Assembly: GCA_030267965.1 (NCBI GenBank)
Contig: BRYA01000423.1
Location: 1-18,993 of the forward strand
Direction: 5' to 3'
Source of the DNA: Triparma columacea
Lineage: Eukaryota; Sar; Bolidophyceae; Parmales; Triparmaceae
DNA: 18,993 bases
The translations under genes were made by a program, and so were the position numbers. Every line of letters begins with the position of its first letter. Positions within the stretch are counted from its first letter, which is position 1. Below the pieces are notes generated by a model. It did not search any database. It was given only the letters and a program-made list of their open reading frames with translations, and was not told the DNA's origin. Shown here piece after piece: positions 1 through 9,210 of this stretch.

Positions 1-62
1 CTAACCCTAACCCTAACCCTAACCCTAACCCTAACCCTAACCCTAACCCTAACCCTAACCCT
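1..62. repeat. Telomeric repeat array, (CTAACC)n
   Basis: Ten perfect tandem CTAACC units fill bases 1-60, then the sequence degrades into CAAACC-like variants to about base 79. The C-rich strand reads 5' to 3' from the window edge inward, as at a genuine chromosome end with a TTAGGG G-strand. The array is probably longer in the cell and cut short by the assembly. An interstitial block is unlikely because it starts exactly at the edge and a degenerate subtelomeric zone follows. Confidence 0.97.
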
Positions 63-88
63 CAAACCCAAACCCAAACAAATTTATT

Positions 89-377
89 CCCATACACATT
101 TACAACACTTTCATTATACTCACAAAACACTATAACACTTCCACAATTCTTCAGAACTCCATCCATATTTATAATACTACCATAACACTCACAAACCACT
201 ATAACACTGCCAAAACTCTCTAAAACCCCATACACAACTACTACAATCCTTCAATACTCACAAATCGTTATGACATTCCAACAATACTTCTACTACACTT
301 TCACGATGCTCACAAACCACTTTAACACTCCCACAGCGCTCAACATACACCTAAAACATCATAATCACAACTATACC
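89..377. repeat. Degenerate ~69-bp subtelomeric tandem repeat
   Basis: A core resembling CTCACAAACCACTATAACAC starts at 119, 188, 257 and 309, giving spacings of 69, 69 and 52 bases. The part after the core also recurs: CCATACACA followed by an ACAACACTTTCA-like run at about 89-118 matches the tail of the unit at 188-256, so a partial copy precedes the first full one. The copies are clearly diverged. This fills the gap between the telomere and the first gene. I see no gene in 63-419. Confidence 0.75.
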
Positions 378-419
378 AAAATAAATCAATTTGTCCTACA
401 AATGCTGCTGCCCTATTAG

Positions 420-3400
420 TCACTCCCCATCCTCATCCTCAAGCGGCAGAACACTTCTAACTTTAGCCTTCCCACCTCCTACCCCTTCCATAACTCCACC
501 ATCAGCGCCTCCAACACTTGCTCTCCTAAGACTTGATCTCACAGCACCTGCTAGACCACCCTCAGCTTCAGCATCAACACTTGCTCTCCTAGCACTCTCT
601 CTCCTTCTAGCATCTCCATCTGCTGGAATGAACTCCTCTGGGACACTTGCTTTTCTCACATCAGTAAACCACTCTGGCTGCTCCTCTTCCCATTTAGCCC
701 AATTCTCCTCAACCCATTTCATAATTTCTACTTCAATCGAGACCCAGTGATGCCTGGAACTTTCAAAGACCACAATCTTCATTGCATCATTTTCTCCTTC
801 AAGGAAGTATGCCATTGACATATCCTTTGACCTCTGTGTACTCCAGAAGGTGTGCAAGTACTTCTTCTCAATGTTAAAAAAGAAAACACCAAGGCATATG
901 GTAGTTATTGGTATGAAATCATTCACAATCGATGATGCAATATATATTGCCTTCTCACCAACATTAGGTGAAGCTATATATATTGACACGGGTAGACTTA
1001 CCATTGTCAACACAAGACCAAACAACCAATAGGCTCCTCCTACTTCATTAGGATGTCTAAAGTGCACCATTGAAGTGAAGTCTACAATTATCTTTGCAAT
1101 CACCCTGGCTAAAATACTTAAAACAATCTCTAAGTTACCCCCCAATGGCACCCAGTACCAGAAGTCTCCCCTCAATATCTTAACCAACATGTACAGACCA
1201 AGGTCAGCTCCAATGTAGAAAAATGCCCATCTACCTCCCATCACCCCAAGAAGGACTATTGTTGTGCACCTTATTAGAAGCATCCCTGCTGACAACAGCG
1301 ACATAGACACAAACACTACTATTCTCTTGCTTGCTTTTGCTGGTATGTAGCCATAGAAGTCTGGTGTCTGTTCTCTCTTAGCAGGGTCCGTGTCCCAGTC
1401 ATAACTAACTGTTGCTGTGATAAAGCCTGTTGTAATTGCTGACACTGCAACTGAAAGCCATGCTGAAGTTCCAACCTCTTTGTCGCTGGTTGCTATTGCC
1501 ATAAGTTGGATGATAACTCCAGGGATGGCTTCAGCAAACATCTCAATCACTTTCATATAAGTCATCATAATCATTGGGTCAGCTGCAGCCCCAACCTCTT
1601 GCTTTACTCCAGTTGCCACCCTGTAGGCATCTACAGCAGGCTTGTACCCAATCAAAATAGGAAACCATTCCTTAAGCACCATCTTCATCCCCAACTTGCT
1701 GTTCTGTGCCCAAACAGCCAACATTTGAATCCCAATAGACACTGCCAAACTTGCCAAAGAAGCCTTAAAGTACCCATACTTCTTATCTCTCCAAAACATG
1801 TATGCCACATACACATCAGTCAGCAGATCAGACATACTAGTAATAGCCCCAACAGTCACTCTCATCTTCAACCCCCAAGGAACTTCCTCCAAAAGCCTGT
1901 AGCTAATTGTCTCGAGCATAGGCCTGAACCATTCATACTCCTCATCAAGCTCCTGTAAAGCAGGGAAATTTAATATGAATTCATCAACTGCAGCAACTGG
2001 CTGAGTATTAACAGCTAAGCTTCTTGCTAGAGACTCTCCAATCGATCTTCCATCCTTTTCCCCCAGCTCTACAGCCTTACCCTCTACCTTCCTCAACTTG
2101 CACAGCTTGTTCTTGACAACAGCACCAAGCATTGGTATGATAAACGCGTACTTCTCTGCAGCCTGCCTCAGAATGTAGTTTTGCCCAATAAATGACCTGA
2201 CAGCTTCCTCCTTTGTCATTCCCTTCTTCCTGAAACTTAATGCAACTAACAGTTGCTCTCCCAACAACTTTCCTATTTTGTTAGGACCTATACCTTCATA
2301 GTCTTGTGTAGTATCATTCACAGCATGTGAAGCAATCAGTGCACCACCATTGTCCAAGCCAACACTTGCTCTCCTCATACCTGCTCTCAAAGCACCTGCT
2401 ACACCACCCTGAGCTTCAGCATCAACACTTGCTCTCCTTATGCTCTCTCTTTTTCTAGCATCTCCTGCTCCTGGAATGTATTCAACTGGCACTCTAGCTC
2501 TCATAGCGTCATCAAACCACTTTGGCTTCTCCTCTTCCCATCTCTCCCAGTTTGCCTCTACCCATGCTCTTACTTCCGGTTCAATTGATTTCCAGTGATG
2601 TTTTGACATCTGAAATGTGTAAACTGCCTTTGTTGCCTCCTCTTTCCCATTTCTGAAGTTCTTTACTGTCAAGTCCTTACCCCTTTGAAAGCTATAGAAG
2701 GTGCTGAAGTATTTACTCTCCATGCTCATGAAAAAAACTGCAAAAGAAAATATAGTGAATGGTATAACGAGTCCAACTACTGTCCATGCCAATTTGAGCT
2801 TCTCCTCTGCAACATCTCGCCTTTGAGCTAGAATTATAGCTACTGGAAGACTTCCCATCGTCAATACAAATCCAAACATCCAATAGACTCCCCCGACTTC
2901 ATTAGGATGTCTAAACTGCACGATTGAAGTGAAGTCTACAATGATCTTTACTATCAGTCTTATCAAAATGCTACTCCCAATCTCTATGTTTCCTCCCAAT
3001 GGTATCCAGTACCAGAAGTCACCTCTCAATATCTTAACCAAAAAGTACAGACCAAGGTCAGCTCCAATGTAGAGAAAGGCCCAACTGCCTCCCATCAACC
3101 CAAGAAGAACTATTGTTGTACATCTTATTAGAAGCATCCCTGCTGTCAACAGCAACATAGACACAAACACTGCTGTTCTCTTGCTTGCTTTTGCTGGTAT
3201 ATACCCATAGAAGTCTGGTACCAACTCTCTCCTAACTGGGTCAGTGTCCCAGTCATAACTTATTGTTGCAGAGGCAAAACCTGTTGTGATTGCTGACACT
3301 GCAACAGAAAGCCATGCTGAAATTCCAACCTCTTTGTCGCTGGTTGCTATTGCCATAAGTTGGATGATCACTCCAGGGATTGCCTCAGCAAACATTTCAA

Positions 3401-4150
3401 GCACTTTCATACATGTCATCTCCATCATTGGGTCAACAGCTGCACCATTCTCTTGCTTTGCTCCAGTTGCTACCCTGTAAGCATCAACTGCAGGCTTGTA
3501 TCCAAGTAAGATTGGAATCAACTCCTGTACCACCCTCTTCATCCCTAACTTCCTGTTCTGAAACAAAACATAAAGCATCTGAAGCCCAATTGACACAACC
3601 AAACTTGCCAAAGATGCCTTGAAGTATCCATACTTCTCATCATTCAAAAACATGTATGTCACATACACATCAGTCAGCAAATCAGACATGCTTGTGGCAG
3701 CACCAACAGTCACCCTTGCCTTTAAGCCTAAGGAAGACTTCATAAATAGGTTCATAACAATCACCTCAAGCATTGGCCTTAACCACTCTTGTTCATTCAT
3801 TACTTCTTGAACTTCAGTGAATTGATGGGCCCATTCATCTACTGCATGAGCTGCAGTTGCTGTTGTCAACATGACTGCTGTCATTGCACTCCCAATCTCC
3901 CACCCCCTGGCTTCCTCCTCACTCTTATGTTCTCCCTCATTTCTGGCTCTCCTTTTAAATTTGTTCATAACCACAGCATACAGCATAGTTCTCATGAAAC
4001 CATGCTGCTCTGTAGTCTCTGTCAGTGCCCTATTGGCAACAATGAATTCCCTCACAGCCTCTACCTTGCTTTCCCCAACGTTCCTTTTCTTCACTATATC
4101 CATCAGCTGCTCTCCAAACCTCCTCCCATCCTGTTCCCCAGCTTCTGTGC
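420..4150 (-). repeat. Internal 1.85-kb tandem duplication within the giant gene
   Basis: The two membrane modules are direct repeats offset by about 1854 nt (618 codons): GACACTGCAA at 1441 recurs at 3295. Some stretches are nearly identical in DNA, notably around 1441-1545 versus 3295-3400, covering the EAIPG helix. Others are diverged, such as 2040-2330 versus 3900-4130 and the 3' part of each unit. Confidence 0.9.
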
Positions 4151-7100
4151 TATTCAGAAGGTTGTCAAAGTAGTAAGCAGCATCAGTTGCCATGCTCAGG
4201 TGCTTAATTACACTCTGTTTGCTTGCAGTTTTTCCTAAACCCTTATGTCTAATCATCATTTCAACGTCTGTCTTCATCTGGCCAGCCTCTGAGAACCTTA
4301 CAGCTGTGAGATGCCCTTCGTGTTCAACTGTGATTACAAATTTCTGGTTGTTGACACTATGAAGCTTAAGCTGGGATTCAGCTCCACTTTTGAGGCCCCA
4401 GAAGAATGCTGCAACTTCCTTGTGGGATGATCTCACAGTTATTGAAGTCTTCCCCCATCCCATTCCCTTCTCTGCCTTTATCAATGTGTGCCCAGTCAAC
4501 GCACTATTGATCTCTTGAGCTCCATCAATCTCATCAAAGTGACTTTCAATCCTTTGCACTCCCTCAATTGCAATCTCTTCCAACTTTTGAATGATCTGCT
4601 GTCTCTTGAAGGTTCCAATCTCTTGGCTCTTGTCAAACTTCTTCCTCAAGTCTGACACTTGTGCAAGAAACTTTGGGACAGTTGTGTTTTTCAGGATTGA
4701 AACTACAAAGTCTATGACACCACCAAGGTCTATATTTGTTGTCAGGGTCACTGATGTTTGTGGAACACCTCCAATAGGATCAAGCGGCGCGAATACCCAC
4801 ACAGTGTGTACCTTTAAAAACACATTCTCAGCCTTCACTGGATAGTCTTCATGAAGCTCCTCTGTGTCTGTAACATCAATGATAACTTTGCCGTCATCTT
4901 GCTTGAACCAGGTAATTTTACTCCGACCATCACGTGGAGCAAAACCAGGGAGACCAAATTCTCTTGTTGTTACGTAGTAGATGGTGTGGGGATTTACTTT
5001 GATGACTTTCAAGAAGGTTATTCCATCTACTTTTCTTGCGTTTCTTGTGTTTTCTCGGTTGCCTAGTTTTGAAATCTCATTTGCTGCACACTCCTCCACA
5101 CTAGCATCTACTACAGTAGTCGCATAACAAGTCCCACTGCTTGCCCCATCAACATGAACTAGCTTCATCTTGACCCTCTCATCGGGACTCTTCAAATCAT
5201 CAAAGTTCTTGTCCTCCCTGCACTTCTCAAAGAATTCCTTCCCCTTCCTGATTGCAGCCTTCTCCTCGTCAGTATAATCTTGGCGCTCATTCTTGATGAT
5301 GTTGGCAAGAGAGGCCAGTGCAGCTTTATCAACCTCTTCATCCCGATTGAAGGAGTCCCTTAGTGTTGCTATTGCACTTAGTCCTCTTGGTATTGTTCTG
5401 TTGACAACATTTACTGGAATGTGCCCCCCTGCATCCATAAATTGGGTAAATGTGAGTATACACTGGTGGACACCATCTTGGTCCTCAATGTTCTTTGCAA
5501 TTAGAATTCCACTAGTTGTTGCCCGCACAAGCTTTCCAAGGTTTACCCCATAGTCAACCTTCTCCTCAGCTGGGACAAATGCCACAGACATGTTGCCGTC
5601 TAGGTGTCCCCTATGCCACACGAACCTCAACACAAACTCTCTTTTGTGAAGAGGGAAGCGAAGTTTCTTGACTGTCGCAAACAGCTTCTCATTTACCCTT
5701 CCCTTGCCACCCTTCCTCATCTCCAGCCTTGCAGGGTCCCCTTCCTCTCGGCTCATTACCATCCTCTCCCTACTGCAGTACTCAAAGAACCAAGCAGCTG
5801 CTTCCTCGGCTGAGCAGTCGGCAACACACTCGGCTCTTCCAAAACCGAGTGTCTTTTCCCCTCTTTCCTGCTGCTTGTACATGCTCTCCATCTTCACTCC
5901 CCCATAAGGTGACTCAAGAGGCCCCCACCCTTTTTCATCCTCCCCACCAAAGAGCTCCTCCACCTCCTTAAACACCTTCTTCTGGTCCTCCTCCAACTCA
6001 ACACCCTCCCTCATCCTCTCCGCCAAGGCCCCCCTGACCTCAGCGTCAACCTTCTTCCCATTCCTCCTGAACTTCTCCTGCAACATATTTGCATCTTTCA
6101 TCCTGGATTTAGCGAGCATTTCTAGGACAGGCCTTGGCAAATTCATCTTCAAGTCGTTAGTTTCAATCTTAGTATAGGAGCAGACATTTGGGGCAAGTTC
6201 AGTAATGACTTGTGTTCCAAAAGACTTGCAGGGGATGTAGTCTACCAAATTCATGTCCTGAAAGTTGTTTCCGTCTATAGGTACAAAGACCATTACAAAG
6301 GCTGATCTACCTGTCTTGAGCATTACCTTTTTCCACAAAAGTAAGGTTTGGAAAACCCTGTTCTCATAAAGTCCAGGGAACCTCATTGCCACACAGTAGA
6401 GTGTACTATTCTTTCCTTTCTTTCTGATAACCCTTGGTAAACTGCCATGCTTCTTCTTGTGTAGCTGTGACCTCTCATATGTGTTCATTTCATACAGTTC
6501 TGCTAAGAGCCTTGTGGCAGATGTGTCAACATTCATCAACATTGCACCCCAGTACTGTCCCTCTTCCCACCAAAATAGCTTGTCAATGCCCTCCTTCAGT
6601 GTCCCCTTGACTCTCTTCCCCTTTGTTTGAAGTCCCTTCTCTAGGCTCCCAACCCTATCCAACATTGCCTCCTCCTCTGTTGTCAGGTGCGGTGCCCTTG
6701 GCATGACCTCCTCCACAAAGTGTCTTTTCCTCCTCTCATCAATGACAGCAGGCTGTTTGAACTCATCCATTACATCATTGAGAATTCCCTTCAATGAGGT
6801 ATAGGCAGACTTGGTGACGCTTTTCCCGTCACTTTTGAAACTAGGGTGCGCACTTATGAAACTAGGGTGCGCACTTATGAAACTAGGGTGCGCACTTATT
6901 TCATAAGTGCGCGCACTCTTTGAGCTTTTGACTGTGCGAACATCAGCTTCTGGTTTCATCTCTGCTGCTCTCTCCTCTGCCTTAAGAGTTCCCACCACAG
7001 TGACTGCAGATTGTCCAAACTCAAAGTCAGTGAAGCTGAGCTCCCCCTTAATGACACCTCGCTTGACAGTCTTGGTATTTGTTAAAGCTAGAATCTCGAC

Positions 7101-7982
7101 AAGCTTTGCAGTTGCCTCGTCAGAAAGATCGTCCTCATCAAGGGGTGCCAACTCCATAATGCTAGTTGATTCGTCGGGGGAGACGACGCTGATGTCGAGG
7201 AGAAATTCGACAAACTTATTTCCGCTGCCGTAGTGCTGCCAGTAGACGAGTCTGTGAATGACTCCTTCCTTTTCGTCATACTCCTGAAGAGTCTTCCTCC
7301 GGAATTTGCCCTGCTCACAATCGGTGAGGAGAAAGTCAATGATCTTGTCGCGTTCGTCGTGGAAGACATCAGCGAGCTCCATAACCTTCACATTGACACC
7401 GGTAGAGTTGTCGATGAGGCCTTCAACGGCTCCTCTCTCCTCAAGAAGCTTCAAAAGTTTGCCTTGCTCGGGTCCAAGAGCTGCAAAATCAATATCTACG
7501 GGGCCGTGTATTGCGGAGGGTGTGTGATTGGGGCTGGAGAGGGGCTGCGGGGAGGCTTTGTTCCTGACAGTGCTGTCAGGAACTAATGTCATGGACTGAG
7601 CAGCAGTGGGGAGGCTATCAGTCGCAAGGCCGACTGGCGTGTGGCCGGGAGTCGCGCACCCAACAGCCCTGTCAACCTCCTCATCAGTCTGGGTGGCTCC
7701 GCCGATGTTTACGAGGGACGCTTTGTTTTCCTCGGCTTTTTCCTCCACCGAATTTGCGTTGCCACCGAGGCCGTCAGGAGGATCGTCGACGCGAAAAAAA
7801 CGTCCATTCTCCATATTATTGTCGTCGCTAGAGTCAATAACATCTTCAGGAGCACCAAATATCCCCTCGCTCACCCCGCTGGCGATGTCGATGGCTTTTC
7901 CGTGATCCTTGAGGCCATGCTCGACCTCGCTGCTGGCTACAATATGCTTGTCCTCCTGCTGAGGGCTGTCTTTAGTGCTCAT
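420..7982 (-). CDS. Giant multi-START, double membrane-module protein (2520 aa)
   Basis: An uninterrupted 2520-codon frame runs from ATG at 7982 to TGA at 420-422. Residues 1-160 are acidic and low-complexity. Three regions with START/Bet v1-like lipid-binding character follow, near 405-640, 690-900 and 930-1110, and a weaker fourth at 1155-1270. The C-terminal half is two tandem copies of one membrane module, about 1290-1900 and 1905-2520, each with some eight hydrophobic helices. Each carries the motifs MSDLLTDVYV, GYKPAVDAYRVATG, MFAEAIPGVIIQLMAIATSD, LRGDFWYW and FRHPNEVGG. The E-A-I-P-G-x-x-I-Q helix is reminiscent of XK-related scramblase proteins, a tentative likeness. Each copy ends in an Arg/Ser segment with RRASV motifs (about 1843-1880 and 2461-2496) that look like basophilic kinase sites. 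A lipid-sensing or lipid-moving membrane protein is the simplest reading; substrate and membrane are unknown. The 3' end faces the telomere. Confidence 0.9.
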   Translation of the reverse strand: MSTKDSPQQEDKHIVASSEVEHGLKDHGKAIDIASGVSEGIFGAPEDVIDSSDDNNMENGRFFRVDDPPDGLGGNANSVEEKAEENKASLVNIGGATQTDEEVDRAVGCATPGHTPVGLATDSLPTAAQSMTLVPDSTVRNKASPQPLSSPNHTPSAIHGPVDIDFAALGPEQGKLLKLLEERGAVEGLIDNSTGVNVKVMELADVFHDERDKIIDFLLTDCEQGKFRRKTLQEYDEKEGVIHRLVYWQHYGSGNKFVEFLLDISVVSPDESTSIMELAPLDEDDLSDEATAKLVEILALTNTKTVKRGVIKGELSFTDFEFGQSAVTVVGTLKAEERAAEMKPEADVRTVKSSKSARTYEISAHPSFISAHPSFISAHPSFKSDGKSVTKSAYTSLKGILNDVMDEFKQPAVIDERRKRHFVEEVMPRAPHLTTEEEAMLDRVGSLEKGLQTKGKRVKGTLKEGIDKLFWWEEGQYWGAMLMNVDTSATRLLAELYEMNTYERSQLHKKKHGSLPRVIRKKGKNSTLYCVAMRFPGLYENRVFQTLLLWKKVMLKTGRSAFVMVFVPIDGNNFQDMNLVDYIPCKSFGTQVITELAPNVCSYTKIETNDLKMNLPRPVLEMLAKSRMKDANMLQEKFRRNGKKVDAEVRGALAERMREGVELEEDQKKVFKEVEELFGGEDEKGWGPLESPYGGVKMESMYKQQERGEKTLGFGRAECVADCSAEEAAAWFFEYCSRERMVMSREEGDPARLEMRKGGKGRVNEKLFATVKKLRFPLHKREFVLRFVWHRGHLDGNMSVAFVPAEEKVDYGVNLGKLVRATTSGILIAKNIEDQDGVHQCILTFTQFMDAGGHIPVNVVNRTIPRGLSAIATLRDSFNRDEEVDKAALASLANIIKNERQDYTDEEKAAIRKGKEFFEKCREDKNFDDLKSPDERVKMKLVHVDGASSGTCYATTVVDASVEECAANEISKLGNRENTRNARKVDGITFLKVIKVNPHTIYYVTTREFGLPGFAPRDGRSKITWFKQDDGKVIIDVTDTEELHEDYPVKAENVFLKVHTVWVFAPLDPIGGVPQTSVTLTTNIDLGGVIDFVVSILKNTTVPKFLAQVSDLRKKFDKSQEIGTFKRQQIIQKLEEIAIEGVQRIESHFDEIDGAQEINSALTGHTLIKAEKGMGWGKTSITVRSSHKEVAAFFWGLKSGAESQLKLHSVNNQKFVITVEHEGHLTAVRFSEAGQMKTDVEMMIRHKGLGKTASKQSVIKHLSMATDAAYYFDNLLNSTEAGEQDGRRFGEQLMDIVKKRNVGESKVEAVREFIVANRALTETTEQHGFMRTMLYAVVMNKFKRRARNEGEHKSEEEARGWEIGSAMTAVMLTTATAAHAVDEWAHQFTEVQEVMNEQEWLRPMLEVIVMNLFMKSSLGLKARVTVGAATSMSDLLTDVYVTYMFLNDEKYGYFKASLASLVVSIGLQMLYVLFQNRKLGMKRVVQELIPILLGYKPAVDAYRVATGAKQENGAAVDPMMEMTCMKVLEMFAEAIPGVIIQLMAIATSDKEVGISAWLSVAVSAITTGFASATISYDWDTDPVRRELVPDFYGYIPAKASKRTAVFVSMLLLTAGMLLIRCTTIVLLGLMGGSWAFLYIGADLGLYFLVKILRGDFWYWIPLGGNIEIGSSILIRLIVKIIVDFTSIVQFRHPNEVGGVYWMFGFVLTMGSLPVAIILAQRRDVAEEKLKLAWTVVGLVIPFTIFSFAVFFMSMESKYFSTFYSFQRGKDLTVKNFRNGKEEATKAVYTFQMSKHHWKSIEPEVRAWVEANWERWEEEKPKWFDDAMRARVPVEYIPGAGDARKRESIRRASVDAEAQGGVAGALRAGMRRASVGLDNGGALIASHAVNDTTQDYEGIGPNKIGKLLGEQLLVALSFRKKGMTKEEAVRSFIGQNYILRQAAEKYAFIIPMLGAVVKNKLCKLRKVEGKAVELGEKDGRSIGESLARSLAVNTQPVAAVDEFILNFPALQELDEEYEWFRPMLETISYRLLEEVPWGLKMRVTVGAITSMSDLLTDVYVAYMFWRDKKYGYFKASLASLAVSIGIQMLAVWAQNSKLGMKMVLKEWFPILIGYKPAVDAYRVATGVKQEVGAAADPMIMMTYMKVIEMFAEAIPGVIIQLMAIATSDKEVGTSAWLSVAVSAITTGFITATVSYDWDTDPAKREQTPDFYGYIPAKASKRIVVFVSMSLLSAGMLLIRCTTIVLLGVMGGRWAFFYIGADLGLYMLVKILRGDFWYWVPLGGNLEIVLSILARVIAKIIVDFTSMVHFRHPNEVGGAYWLFGLVLTMVSLPVSIYIASPNVGEKAIYIASSIVNDFIPITTICLGVFFFNIEKKYLHTFWSTQRSKDMSMAYFLEGENDAMKIVVFESSRHHWVSIEVEIMKWVEENWAKWEEEQPEWFTDVRKASVPEEFIPADGDARRRESARRASVDAEAEGGLAGAVRSSLRRASVGGADGGVMEGVGGGKAKVRSVLPLEDEDGE
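6837..6912. repeat. Triplicated 21-bp coding repeat ending in a hairpin
   Basis: Three perfect 21-bp copies lie at 6837-6857, 6858-6878 and 6879-6899. They encode ISAHPSF three times near residue 362-382 of the giant protein, in a linker ahead of the first START-like region. The last copy ends in GCGCACTTAT (6890-6899), followed after a 3-nt loop by its exact reverse complement ATAAGTGCGC (6903-6912). The repeat length keeps the frame. Confidence 0.95.
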
Positions 7983-9210
7983 TTCGAAACACGAACTGGC
8001 TTTCTTGATGTCTAATGGTGCGGGTGCGTTAGGGTGGATTGACGGGTTCGGTGAGGCTTAGTGAATGACAAGTCGAGCTTCATGTGCTATTTACGACCAG
8101 TTTCAAGAATTTGCCGAGAAGGCCCCCTTGTACCCTACAATCTTGCCATCTGCTGTGTTCTTCTTCCATTGATCTCCACAATGAAAAGGTTTTCGAAGGC
8201 CTCGAAGCGTCACTTTCTCGACATATTACCCCCCCCCCCACTTCTGCGTCACTTACCTTGACGAATATGCTGTCCGCAAGCTTAGGAATGAGCCTGGAGC
8301 AGGAGGGCTCAGGTCAGGATGGACAATGGTGTGGTTTGTTGGACGGCGGGGGAGTCAAATATGCAATGAGGTTCTGGTGGGAGTCGTAGATGAATGCAAA
8401 AGGTGAGTTACGGGGTGCGAGATGTCCTAATGGGGGAGATCACCAAAACCAGTAAGAGCAGTTGCGGCGAGGGGGAGTGTTGGGGGAGGCCTAGGGGAAG
8501 TTTCGCTTCAACGAGGAAGGTTTTGCTTCGAGTTCGATGTCGAGAAGAGCTGAGGTGCTCTTAATTTGGTGTTAGGTAGTCGTACACTAGATTAATTTTG
8601 TGGTTAAGGATGTGCACTTGCAAATCGAAAATCGGAAAAATTGAATTGTCTATTTTATACCTACTAAATATTTATTGTTATTTACAATCAATATTATAAA
8701 CTAAAATAGTATATATGATAATATGAAACTTGTTTTGATATCTCAAGAATATAATTTTAGTAATGTCTCAAATGTAACTTGATATATTCAATTATCTCAA
8801 ATATATACTAGGTTGAATATTATCTTATGTTTATAGTGCCTAAATAAATATTTGAAATTTCTCAGGTGTAAAATATTTTGCTATATGGATTGGTGTACAT
8901 TTTGAAATCAATTGAGGAAATAATAAACAAACATTAAAATATTTTGGTAACAACAAAGAATTTAGAAGACTTTTGAAAAATGTTGCGAGCAAAGGCGATT
9001 TTTGTCAATGACAAACAAACGTAGTCTTTTTTCATAAAGAGCGTAACAGTTGTCGATATTCTTAGTCCTTTCTACGTCCCTTGTAATTCGCAAACCTATT
9101 GAACACATCTTACCCTCTCCGACGCCACCAATAACCCAAACCACTCTGAACATTTCAACCCTCGTCCCGACAGATACAAGGAACAAGTCAAATTTCCCAA
9201 GACCCAACGA
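7983..9210. other. Divergent intergenic region with AT-rich core
   Basis: This 1.2-kb gap separates the starts of the leftward giant gene and the rightward PDZ gene, so it should hold both promoters. About 8585-8990 is strongly AT-rich with many A/T runs, against mixed or GC-rich flanks. An 11-C run lies at about 8229-8239. I see no convincing ORF, tRNA or TATA element whose position could be defended. Short frames here have no recognisable protein character. Confidence 0.6.

Noticed and set aside
8962..9207. Small minus-strand ORF in the intergenic region
   Set aside because: No domain or clear coding composition, and it overlaps the presumed 5' leader of the PDZ gene.
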